From NCBI GenBank assembly GCA_964591085.1, contig CAZPXH010000010.1, positions 28,931 to 92,930 on the forward strand: a stretch of 64,000 nucleotides of DNA, given 5' to 3'. Below, one piece after another: positions 25,357 to 33,424 of the stretch (position 1 is its first letter; every line of letters begins with the position of its first letter). The translations under genes were made by a program, and so were the position numbers. Below the pieces are notes generated by a model. The model ran no database searches. It was not told the origin of the DNA and was given only the letters and a program-made list of their open reading frames with translations. The stretch is from CAZPXH01 sp964591085 (lineage in GTDB: Bacteria > Spirochaetota > Spirochaetia > DSM-27196 > CAZPXH01).

Positions 25357-26840
25357 GCCCGCTTGTCATCTGGCTGGCAATGGCCCTGTGGACCGTGGTT
25401 GCGCTGCTGGTTGCCGGGGCTGCTCGCCGCGGAATGGGCAAGGGAGTTGCAGAGTTCTATATCGGCGGGCGGCGTATCGGTGGCTTCATCAGCGGAATGA
25501 CCTACGCCGCAACCACCTACAGCGCATTCATGCTGGTTGGGCTGGTGGGCCTCACCTACGCAAGCGGCGTTGGCGCGCTTGGCTTTGAGATCTTGTACTT
25601 GCAGTTCACGCTCCTGCTGCTGCTGGTCTTTGGACCACGGTTCTGGGCCGCAGGCCGACTGTTCGGGCTGGTCACTCCGCCGGAGCTGCTCTCCCGGCGA
25701 TACGGTGGAGATGGCGTTGCTATCATCGCCGCGCTCATCTCCCTTGTCATGCTGATCCCGTACTCCGCGGTGCAGCTCATTGGCGCAGGGCTCCTTGTGG
25801 AAGGCCTTTCTGGCGGCGCCATCTCCTATATCTGGGGCGTTCTGGTAATGGCAGGACTTGCAGGCGTTGGCGCGTGGTGGGCCGGAATGCGATCCGTTGC
25901 CTGGACAGATGCGCTGCAGGCCGTGGTCATGGCCGTGACCAGCGTTGCGGCAATCATTGCCGTGATGTTCATCTTCTTTGGAAGTCCCGCAGGCTTTTTC
26001 GCGGAAGTGGAACAGGCGAGGGGTCAGCTCCTGTCATTCACCTGGCCCCGGCAGCTCTTTGTCGGCCTCACGCTTCCCTGGGCCTTCTTCGCCCTGACCA
26101 ACCCTCAGGTGGCCCAGAGGCTGTATGTTCCCCGTGCCGCGCGAGACCTGCGCCGGATGATGCTCTACTTCGCCGTGTTCGGCCTGCTCTACACAGTGGT
26201 CAGCACGCTCTTTGGCTTCAGCGCCGCGCTGGTAGTCCCGGGGCTTGAGAACAGCGATGCGGCAATGCCGGAGCTGCTCGCGCGGATACCTGCCGGACTT
26301 GCCCTGATCCTTTTTGTCGGGATCTTTGCAGCCGCAAGCAGCACCCTGGGGTCAATTGTGCTCACTCTCAGCTCTCTCTTCACGCGGGACGTTCTCCGCC
26401 GGACCCGGCCGAGTGTGACCGAGGACACGGAAACCAGCGTTGCGCGGGTAATGGTGCTGGTGGTCCTTGCCGCCTGCATTGCATTTGCGTTGCTGAGGCC
26501 GGCCCTGATTGCGCAGCTGTCCAGCGCTGCATCCGGCGGGCTTCTGGTCATGGCTCCGGCAATCATCGGCACTTTCTTCTGGCGGCGCGGGACTCGGGCC
26601 GGAGCGCTGTGGTCCATGGCTGTCGCGGCGCCCATCACCGCCTTCCTCTACCTCAGCGGCATCCGCCCCTTTGGCATCTGGGCCGGTGTCTGGGGTGCTA
26701 TCGTTGCAACAGTGCTGTTCCTGGGGATCAGTCTGACAAGCAGCGCTCCGACAGATACCGTTGACTTCATGGACTCGGTTGAAGCGGAGCTTGTGAAGAA
26801 CGGGTTTCTCAGGCGGAAGGCCGCCGGCCGCACGCGCTAG
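25353..26840 (+). CDS. Sodium:solute symporter (SSS family)
   Basis: A 495-aa protein with about 13 hydrophobic segments. The N-terminal EFYIGGRRIGGFISGMTYAA and the GLFASASS-like FVGIFAAASSTLGSIVLTLSSLFTRDV (Na+-site Ser-Thr region) are diagnostic of the PanF/PutP superfamily. Na+-driven uptake of an organic solute is expected, substrate unknown. The long upstream in-frame extension to 25116 encodes no membrane segment and overlaps the 66-aa gene, so ATG 25353 is used. The 3' end overlaps the MinD-like gene by 4 bp. Confidence 0.88.
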   Translation: MSPLVIWLAMALWTVVALLVAGAARRGMGKGVAEFYIGGRRIGGFISGMTYAATTYSAFMLVGLVGLTYASGVGALGFEILYLQFTLLLLLVFGPRFWAAGRLFGLVTPPELLSRRYGGDGVAIIAALISLVMLIPYSAVQLIGAGLLVEGLSGGAISYIWGVLVMAGLAGVGAWWAGMRSVAWTDALQAVVMAVTSVAAIIAVMFIFFGSPAGFFAEVEQARGQLLSFTWPRQLFVGLTLPWAFFALTNPQVAQRLYVPRAARDLRRMMLYFAVFGLLYTVVSTLFGFSAALVVPGLENSDAAMPELLARIPAGLALILFVGIFAAASSTLGSIVLTLSSLFTRDVLRRTRPSVTEDTETSVARVMVLVVLAACIAFALLRPALIAQLSSAASGGLLVMAPAIIGTFFWRRGTRAGALWSMAVAAPITAFLYLSGIRPFGIWAGVWGAIVATVLFLGISLTSSAPTDTVDFMDSVEAELVKNGFLRRKAAGRTR

Positions 26841-27979
26841 GCGCCGCCATGCCGCATGGTGAGCATTTTCACCGTGTTGCGCAGTTCATTGATGGTGCGC
26901 TTCTGCTGGGCAATGATGGAAACGAACTCCTCCACGGTTGCGCCGTCCGCAACCTCGCCCGGGCTGCCTTCACCGCCTCTGTCCTGATCTGCCTCCATCT
27001 CCAGCCGCATCAGTTCGTAAGAGTCCCGATACAGGTCCAGCGCCAGGGCCAGGCGCGGAAAGCGGGGCGATTGGCGGAGCTTCTCTGATATCCGCCGGAT
27101 CTGCGCGGCGGCAAGGGTCCCGTCTTCCTCGGCTACCATCGGCCGCTCAAAGCGCTCTGTCCGCTGGACCAGCGGATCAAACGAGACTGCTCCCAGGCAG
27201 CCAACCTGCAGGTCCAGGTTTCGCCGGCACAGATCGCGCAAGCGCTCGGCGAGGGCGGCGGACTCCGGGGTGTGGGCCATGGACAGAACCAGGTTGGGCC
27301 GGTACTCACGGAGGAAGCTCCGGCAGCTTCCGGCAAGCTCGGCTTCCTCCTTTTCAATCTCGGCAGTGATCTCCGCAATCGGTGGCAGGCTTCCCGGCTC
27401 CGCCTCCGCAAACTGTTCCTTCAGCCAGGAATGCAGGCGCCTGTGGCGGCTGGACAGGCGGAGAAACTCCCGCGCAACAATGTTCTTCAGGAGTGCGTAC
27501 GCGTTGAGGACGCTGGGTATGGTCGGCGCTACCACCAGGATGGGGCTGTTGGACATCACGGCCAGATCCAGCACGGTGTCTGAAGCGCCTGCCCCCAGGT
27601 CTGCGAGGATGAAGTCCGCCTCCATGCCTTCCACGGCTCCAATGATCCGCTTCTTCTCTGCAGCGCCTGGATTGGCAACACCGCTTGTCATGGTGTCGCC
27701 GGGAATCAGGCGCAGGCCGCCAATGGAGGTCTCCACCGCCAGCTCCGCAATTGCGCGGTCACCGGTAGCAAGCGCGTTCCCCAGGCCCCGGCTCCTGTTT
27801 CTGACGCCGAGGTAGGTGTGGAGGTTGGACCCCCCGAGGTCCAGGTCTACCATCACCACATCCAGCCCCGCCATTGCCAGTGCTGCGCCAGTATTGGCAG
27901 CTATGAGCGACTTGCCCACGCCGCCCTTTCCACTGATAACGGGGATAATCTTCCTCAGGTTCTTGTCGCTTGCGTACAT
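26837..27979 (-). CDS. MinD/FlhG-family P-loop ATPase
   Basis: A 380-aa SIMIBI ATPase. Deviant Walker A SGKGGVGKS (16-24), MVDLDLGGSNLHTYLG (switch I) and DFILADLGAGASDTVLDLA (Walker B/switch II). FlhG-like VVAPTIPSVLNAYALLKNI follows. The C-terminus adds a 200-residue region with a helical, coiled-coil-like end (TVEEFVSIIAQQKRTINELRNTVKML), unusual for MinD. It diverges from the large single-span gene that precedes cfpA, so a role in positioning an envelope or cytoskeletal structure is a reasonable guess. No flagellar genes are adjacent. Confidence 0.8.
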   Translation of the reverse strand: MYASDKNLRKIIPVISGKGGVGKSLIAANTGAALAMAGLDVVMVDLDLGGSNLHTYLGVRNRSRGLGNALATGDRAIAELAVETSIGGLRLIPGDTMTSGVANPGAAEKKRIIGAVEGMEADFILADLGAGASDTVLDLAVMSNSPILVVAPTIPSVLNAYALLKNIVAREFLRLSSRHRRLHSWLKEQFAEAEPGSLPPIAEITAEIEKEEAELAGSCRSFLREYRPNLVLSMAHTPESAALAERLRDLCRRNLDLQVGCLGAVSFDPLVQRTERFERPMVAEEDGTLAAAQIRRISEKLRQSPRFPRLALALDLYRDSYELMRLEMEADQDRGGEGSPGEVADGATVEEFVSIIAQQKRTINELRNTVKMLTMRHGGA

Positions 27980-28076
27980 ATCCGCACTTCACAGCATATC
28001 GCGGGCGATTTTCCCTCGTACAGCAGCCTCAAGCATTCTCCGCTACGGCAGACTCCTGCTATACTCTCCAGACAAG

Positions 28077-30434
28077 ATGGAAGGAATGAGCCCGAAAGAC
28101 CGCGTCTTCCACATCGATCCGGAGTGCTACGTGGTCTACGTAGGCTCCGGTACGCGGGAGAAGCGCCCCTTCCTGCGGATCGGTGCTGCCGAGGAACTCC
28201 CGGACGCCGTGCGCTCGGTCATCTCCACGGTCATCATCCCGGATGCCCCGGTGGGCAACGTGGCCCGGGAGCCGGATAACATGGGTGAGCCGCCAGACCC
28301 CGAAACCCGATACGCTGGCAATCGCGGGGTGGTGGATGCCCTCCGGGACGCCATCGGCCACAAAGAAATTCCAACCGCTGATGTTGCCGCTGATCCGGAC
28401 GACGAGATTCCGGCGGCCGGCGCCTTTGTTTACTTCTATCGCGACGGCAACGTGAAGGTCGTCCGGGACGGCAGCCCAGTCTTTGCACTGGACGAGCGCC
28501 GCCGCATGGACAGCCACCTGTACAGCCGGGTTGAGCGAACCGCCCAGCTGGTCAACAGCAATCCCCTGGCTGCGCGCTGGGTCGCAGACCAGAACCCGTC
28601 CGCAATATTCTTTGGGGTATCCGCTGCACTCGTCACCGCCGAGGCCTTCGCGGTCCTCCCCCAGACCCCGGCCTCCATTCGCGCTGCCGGTCTTGCGGGA
28701 ATCCCGATAGACCGTATCTCCTGGCTGGCCACAGACGGCATCAGCGACACGGATGCGGCAATTCTCACCCGGCTTGCGCGCCGCCACCGCAGGGTTCGGA
28801 TCTGCGGCCAGGACTCAGACGTGGATGAGCGGTACCTGCCGGTTTTCAACCGGATCGGCCTCTCCGCAGCCATTTTCCGTGAGGAAGAAGACTCGACCGC
28901 CGGGCTTCCCCGCAGGCTCTCCGGAGGACAGCTTTCGTTAAAACTGGACGATGAGAAGACCGTTCGGGCACGGCCCGGCGATTTCGCCATTAGCTTACGA
29001 AATGCCCTGGTGGAGCGCTTTCCTGGCGTGACCATAGTTGACGGCGTCCGCTACACCTGGAGCCCACTGGAAATGCAGGTCCCCAGTGCCGTCAGTCGCT
29101 TTGGCAGCGATGCCCTGGAAAAGTGGGAAGCGGCGCTGCAGAAAAAGACCGCCGCAAGCCTCCGGCACATCTTCCGCCATCTGAAGAGCGGGGACCGGAA
29201 CGCTGCTGCGGCGGTGGAGTTCAGTGTGGAAGACATCTCAACGGAAGCTGCGCTGCTGAGAGCAAATGCCCGCTCGCTGCTTGCCGCCGGAGGATCGCTT
29301 CCGCGGAACCGTGCAGAATGGGTGGAAGAGAAGCTCAATGGCGGCCTTAATGCGCCATTGGTCTCCACCGCTGCGCACCCCGTACGCCTGGGGGCAGTCC
29401 CGGTCTACCTCTTTGAGCCGGAGGTCCTTGCGACCCTGAGCAAGGTGGAGAAGTCGGCCTACTGCGCGCGTCGAATCCGTGAGATCTGGGCAGAGCCTGC
29501 GCCGGTGGATTTCCGTGCGGAGCGAGTCCGTCTTGGTGAGCTTCTACGGCGACTTGCCGGCGGTATGGCTGTATCCACCGGGTCCGTGACCCAAAGCGAT
29601 TCATCGGATGCTGGAGAGATCCCTGCCGGAACTGCCCCGGATGGCCGCGAAGTAGCGGGGATAGATCCGGAAAGCATGCCCATACCGGAGGATCAGACTT
29701 CCCACGATCTGGAGAGCTGGTCCACAGCGCCAACGGCGGCGGAGCGCACAGGTACCCAGGACAATGATGCGCTGGGATCTGCCGGAGAAGGGCAGCAGGA
29801 GTCCGAAGGACGTCGTCGCCCCTGGCTGCTGATCGCAGTTGTGGTTGTGCTCCTCCTTGGTGGTGGGTTGCTGGCGCTGCGGCTTCTGGGGGACGGACCC
29901 CCGCTCGCTGCAGACTCAGCGCAGGACGGAGCAACCGAAGCCGGCGCCGGCATGGACACCGCCACAGACACCGACGATGAGCCCGAAGGGGCGGTTCTGG
30001 GGAGTGGAAGCGGCCTGGATCGTGTCATTGCAATTGGTGAAGGTGGGATCGGCATCACTGTGCTGGATATCCTCCAGGTGACCAACCGGATTGCGGTGGA
30101 CAACGGTTTCCGTCCCATCGGTGGTGAAGAAGTGCTGGGACTGGATCCCAACTGGATCTTTGTCGGCAATTCGTTCACCCTTCCGGACGGAAGCAATTAC
30201 GAGGTTTTGCTGGGCGACAACCTCTGGGCAATCACCGAACGCTTCCTGGTAGAGAACGTTGAGGCATCCCAGCAAGAGCTGGCCGGGCTCCTTGACGTTG
30301 CCGAAGGCCGGCCGGTCGGCGATGTAATTGCCGATCTGCGATCCCTGCAGTCGAGGGTTTTTGCCCGTACCCTGAGGGAGCGAATTGACGTGCTTGTACA
30401 AGAACTGCAAGGTGGCTCACAGCAGCAGCCTTGA
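28077..30434 (+). CDS. Large single-span protein with cytoplasmic head and LysM-like tail
   Basis: 785 aa, unrecognised. Residues 1-580 are hydrophilic with no known motif. One membrane helix (WLLIAVVVVLLLGGGLLALRLL, about 583-605) is preceded by an acidic, Ser/Thr-rich linker. About 180 residues follow outside, including VLLGDNLWAITERFL (about 708-722), which resembles a LysM core. Topology N-in, C-out is inferred from RRR before the helix. Start ATG 28077, following TATACT by 11 nt; ATG 28086 is the alternative. It lies immediately upstream of cfpA, so a link between filament and envelope can be imagined but is untested. Confidence 0.6.
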   Translation: MEGMSPKDRVFHIDPECYVVYVGSGTREKRPFLRIGAAEELPDAVRSVISTVIIPDAPVGNVAREPDNMGEPPDPETRYAGNRGVVDALRDAIGHKEIPTADVAADPDDEIPAAGAFVYFYRDGNVKVVRDGSPVFALDERRRMDSHLYSRVERTAQLVNSNPLAARWVADQNPSAIFFGVSAALVTAEAFAVLPQTPASIRAAGLAGIPIDRISWLATDGISDTDAAILTRLARRHRRVRICGQDSDVDERYLPVFNRIGLSAAIFREEEDSTAGLPRRLSGGQLSLKLDDEKTVRARPGDFAISLRNALVERFPGVTIVDGVRYTWSPLEMQVPSAVSRFGSDALEKWEAALQKKTAASLRHIFRHLKSGDRNAAAAVEFSVEDISTEAALLRANARSLLAAGGSLPRNRAEWVEEKLNGGLNAPLVSTAAHPVRLGAVPVYLFEPEVLATLSKVEKSAYCARRIREIWAEPAPVDFRAERVRLGELLRRLAGGMAVSTGSVTQSDSSDAGEIPAGTAPDGREVAGIDPESMPIPEDQTSHDLESWSTAPTAAERTGTQDNDALGSAGEGQQESEGRRRPWLLIAVVVVLLLGGGLLALRLLGDGPPLAADSAQDGATEAGAGMDTATDTDDEPEGAVLGSGSGLDRVIAIGEGGIGITVLDILQVTNRIAVDNGFRPIGGEEVLGLDPNWIFVGNSFTLPDGSNYEVLLGDNLWAITERFLVENVEASQQELAGLLDVAEGRPVGDVIADLRSLQSRVFARTLRERIDVLVQELQGGSQQQP

Positions 30435-30459
30435 TACACCCCGCAAAGGGTAGCATTAT
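30431..30459 (+). promoter_or_regulatory. Candidate cfpA promoter
   Basis: TTGATA (30431-30436, overlapping the upstream stop codon) and CATTAT (30454-30459) are 17 bp apart. The start would lie about 45 nt before the cfpA ATG, leaving a leader with a strong Shine-Dalgarno. Suits separate, strong expression of the filament gene. Confidence 0.4.
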
Positions 30460-30512
30460 TCCGGGTAGCGGCCGCAGAACGCGTCCAGCCGCCCATTCAG
30501 GAGGAGTGATTC

Positions 30513-32471
30513 ATGGGTGATATTCGCCGAAGTCCCAACGTTTTTCATCCCGAGCGTCCCTCGGCGGTCGGTTCGCGGAACAGTCTTGCCCAGGAAGGCC
30601 GCGCCCAGAAAGACGAGTATGAGCAGCTGATTCAGGAGGAGACCTCCAAGGTTCTGGAGACCATCCAGACCAAGCTGCCCAAGGATGTCCTTGAGCGCCT
30701 GGAAGTGATGGGCGGGTTGAAGGAGAAGCTCTACAACTACGTCAACCAGAACTACCAGAACATGTTCAACCGGTACATCACCACCTCGGAAGACGAGATG
30801 GTGAAGAAGGTCCGGAACTTCATCGACAAGGAAGAGAACAAGGCCCTTGCGCGCTATACGCCCAAGGAAATCGCCGCGATGCTGGACGAGATTGCCGGTT
30901 CCGACAAGTTCAACACCGGTGAGATCGAAAAGTCGATCGTCAACATGTATGGACACCTCCAGGGTCACATTCAGCGTGGAATGAACGATCTGGAGAACGA
31001 GACCAACAGCCTGCTGCGGCAGAAGACGGATGTTGGTGCGTTCATCCGCGGTGAGAATGCCTACTCGGTTGTCAAGTGCGCGTTCAAGGACAACGGGTTC
31101 AAGCCCAAGGTCATCAGTGACGTCAAGTTGTCCGTGAACATCCTGGACAGCGAGCTGATCAGTCCCATCTTCCAGTATCAGTCCACCGTTGAGTACCTGA
31201 TCAAGGATCAGATCAGCCGAACCATCACCAACTTCATTGAGAAGGAACTGGAAGCTTTCCAGGACCAGATTGTTGATGAGGGCAAGGAAGAACTGTCTGA
31301 CACCGAGATCATCTTTGAGAAGATGAAGCGCGTTCCCAACTACACGGATGACAACTCCGAGGATGAGAACAGCAAGCGCTACACCTTCCTGGCCAAGGAA
31401 CTCATGGACAAGATTGAAGGTCTGCGCGCGGAGATTGATCCCCGCGAGTTTGACCCTCTGAACATCCGGGAGAACCTGAAGAAGATCATTGATATGGAGA
31501 ACATCCGGAACCGTGGCTTCAACACGGCGGTGAACTCCCTGACTGCCATCCTGGACACCAGCAAGATGGGCTATCAGTACATCGAGAACCTGAAGAATGC
31601 CCGCGAGCTCATAATCCGCGAGTACGAGGACACGGATGAGACCCGTCTGCCCGATGAGCGTTACCAGATCCGCCTGAAGTACTACGATCCGGAGCAGCTT
31701 CAGAAGGAACAGGAAGCCTACGACACGCAGCTTGAGAACTTTCGGCTGAAGATTCAGGAAGCCTATGACGTGGTCATGGCCGTCTATGACGGCAGCAAGT
31801 CCGGGTTCCGCGTAAACGACTTTGAGGATCTTGTTCGCCGCACCCGCACCCGGGCGCAGCGGCGCAAGGAAGCGATACTGACCGAAGAAGCCGGTGACCC
31901 GATTGTTGACGAGCTGCAGAAGACCTGGAACGAGATCCAGGAAGTCAAGGCCAGCTCCACTGACGTAGAGCGCCTCAACCAGACCTACCTCTATGAGAAG
32001 AGCCTCTTCAAAAAGATGCTGGTCCGTCTGCGGGACAAGGTGGTTGAGATCTACGAGTTCCAGAACCCCAGGGAGCGGGTCATCCTGGACGAGCGGCTCA
32101 ACTTCCTGCAGAAGCAGTTTGAGAGCTTTGACTACCGCATCAACCCCTACCACATCCAGCCGGGACTTCTCCTGGACGTGGACATCACCAGTATCAAGCG
32201 GAAGAAGTTCACGCTGCTGGGAATGGCCAACGTGCTGAACGAGTTCCTGCACGGCGTGTCCAAGGGCTTCCAGGATGCTGCATTTGCGGCCTTCAAGCGG
32301 CGCCGGAGCACCGTTCGTGCGGACCTTGATCAGGCCTTCACGAGCGAAATTGACCAGTCCGTTGCTCCGCATGGCGGTGGCGGCGGTGGCGCGGCGCAGC
32401 CTGTGGGTAGCCCGGTCAGTGGCCGCGCAGACGTCACGCCTTCCGGTGGTGACGATCTGGAAGAGCTCTAG
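30513..32471 (+). CDS. cfpA: Cytoplasmic filament protein A
   Basis: A 652-aa, charged, mostly helical protein without signal or membrane segments. It matches the spirochaete-specific CfpA family, which forms the ribbon of cytoplasmic filaments under the inner membrane in Treponema. Recognised blocks include the YNYVNQNYQNMFNRYI region, ENKALARYTPKEIAAMLDEI and SIVNMYGHLQGHIQRGMNDL. The C-terminal 40 residues are a low-complexity Gly/Pro/Ser tail ending DDLEEL. A GGAGGAG Shine-Dalgarno lies 7-8 nt before the ATG. Two downstream genes are tightly spaced (8 and 9 nt). This gene is the main taxonomic marker for the window. Confidence 0.88.
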   Translation: MGDIRRSPNVFHPERPSAVGSRNSLAQEGRAQKDEYEQLIQEETSKVLETIQTKLPKDVLERLEVMGGLKEKLYNYVNQNYQNMFNRYITTSEDEMVKKVRNFIDKEENKALARYTPKEIAAMLDEIAGSDKFNTGEIEKSIVNMYGHLQGHIQRGMNDLENETNSLLRQKTDVGAFIRGENAYSVVKCAFKDNGFKPKVISDVKLSVNILDSELISPIFQYQSTVEYLIKDQISRTITNFIEKELEAFQDQIVDEGKEELSDTEIIFEKMKRVPNYTDDNSEDENSKRYTFLAKELMDKIEGLRAEIDPREFDPLNIRENLKKIIDMENIRNRGFNTAVNSLTAILDTSKMGYQYIENLKNARELIIREYEDTDETRLPDERYQIRLKYYDPEQLQKEQEAYDTQLENFRLKIQEAYDVVMAVYDGSKSGFRVNDFEDLVRRTRTRAQRRKEAILTEEAGDPIVDELQKTWNEIQEVKASSTDVERLNQTYLYEKSLFKKMLVRLRDKVVEIYEFQNPRERVILDERLNFLQKQFESFDYRINPYHIQPGLLLDVDITSIKRKKFTLLGMANVLNEFLHGVSKGFQDAAFAAFKRRRSTVRADLDQAFTSEIDQSVAPHGGGGGGAAQPVGSPVSGRADVTPSGGDDLEEL

Positions 32472-32479
32472 ACCGGCCG

Positions 32480-33415
32480 ATGGCACAGTCTTTGAATTTT
32501 CTGGCGACACGGAGCGGCTTCAATGCCGCTCTTCGCCATTTCAAGGCCACAACCGGATTCAGTAAGCAGGTTGGCTCCGGTGCAAACCTCGCTGATTTGT
32601 TGAACCGGGCGCTTGCCGCTGGTCAGATTGAGCAGCACCAGCTTGGTCCCGCCTTGTCTGCGCTCCTTGTGGACAAGTTTGGCTACGCCATAAAGAGCCA
32701 CAACCTGGAGCAGGAGATTGCTGAGATCGCGGCAATTCCGGACGCCATTGCCGAGTGGACCGGGATCCAGCTGGTCCTTGCCTACGAGCACCCGAATGCA
32801 GGTCTCTTTGTAATCAACCCTCGGGACCTTGCGCAGTTTGAGCCGGCACTCCCGTTACTCCGGGATGAGCTCGTGGTGGTGTACGCAGGCGCGGTTCGGG
32901 GTGAGGTGGATCCGGCCGTGCTTTCGCAGGCTGCAAACGACTTCCTGACTATCCTGGAAGGTGGATCCGTGGAAGCCCGCAAGGAGTACGCCGGATCAGG
33001 CGCAAGGGCTGCTGCTGCTCCGCCACCGCCCCCACGTCCGGGCACCTCCGCTGCAGCTTCGGCTGCAGCAGCTCCCAGCGGCGCGCAGCGCATGACACCG
33101 CGGACCGGGGTGCTGGTCACCAATGAGCTGTTCCACAACGGTAACGTAGAAGCGTGGAAGAAGATCATTGAGAGCTACCGGCAGAAGTACCAGGGGCTGG
33201 ATGTCCTGATCTGGTACGAGGGGGAGCGAATCAACGATATCAACGCTCTGTTCAAGTGGGGCAAGGTGAAGCACGGAACCCCCATCATGATCAGTGTGGT
33301 TGGCGACAACATCCAGGGCGTTGCCAAGCTCAAGCGTTACCTTTTTGAGGGTGCGAGCCCCCGCTTTGAGATGTTCCTCAAGGGTGGTGTAGATCGCGTC
33401 CTTGATCTGTTCTAA
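32480..33415 (+). CDS. Two-domain protein of unknown function between cfpA and the PPDK-like gene
   Basis: 311 aa, cytoplasmic. Residues 1-170 form one globular domain (alpha/beta; includes NPRDLAQFEPALPLLRDELVVVYAG). Residues 175-210 are an Ala/Pro linker containing PPPPPRP. Residues 212-311 form a second domain (TGVLVTNELFHNGNVEAWKK and GLDVLIWYEGERINDINALF). I do not recognise either domain. The conserved-looking position after cfpA and 9 nt before the PPDK-like gene suggests a common function; I recall a hypothetical gene in the same place in Treponema pallidum (cfpA-ppdK interval). Confidence 0.7.
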   Translation: MAQSLNFLATRSGFNAALRHFKATTGFSKQVGSGANLADLLNRALAAGQIEQHQLGPALSALLVDKFGYAIKSHNLEQEIAEIAAIPDAIAEWTGIQLVLAYEHPNAGLFVINPRDLAQFEPALPLLRDELVVVYAGAVRGEVDPAVLSQAANDFLTILEGGSVEARKEYAGSGARAAAAPPPPPRPGTSAAASAAAAPSGAQRMTPRTGVLVTNELFHNGNVEAWKKIIESYRQKYQGLDVLIWYEGERINDINALFKWGKVKHGTPIMISVVGDNIQGVAKLKRYLFEGASPRFEMFLKGGVDRVLDLF

Positions 33416-33424
33416 GGAAGGACC

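Noticed and set aside
30456..32510. Leucine/valine-rich 684-codon minus-strand frame opposite cfpA
   Set aside because: A mirror of the CfpA codon usage (GAG/CAG/AAG give L/L/L antisense); no independent start signals.
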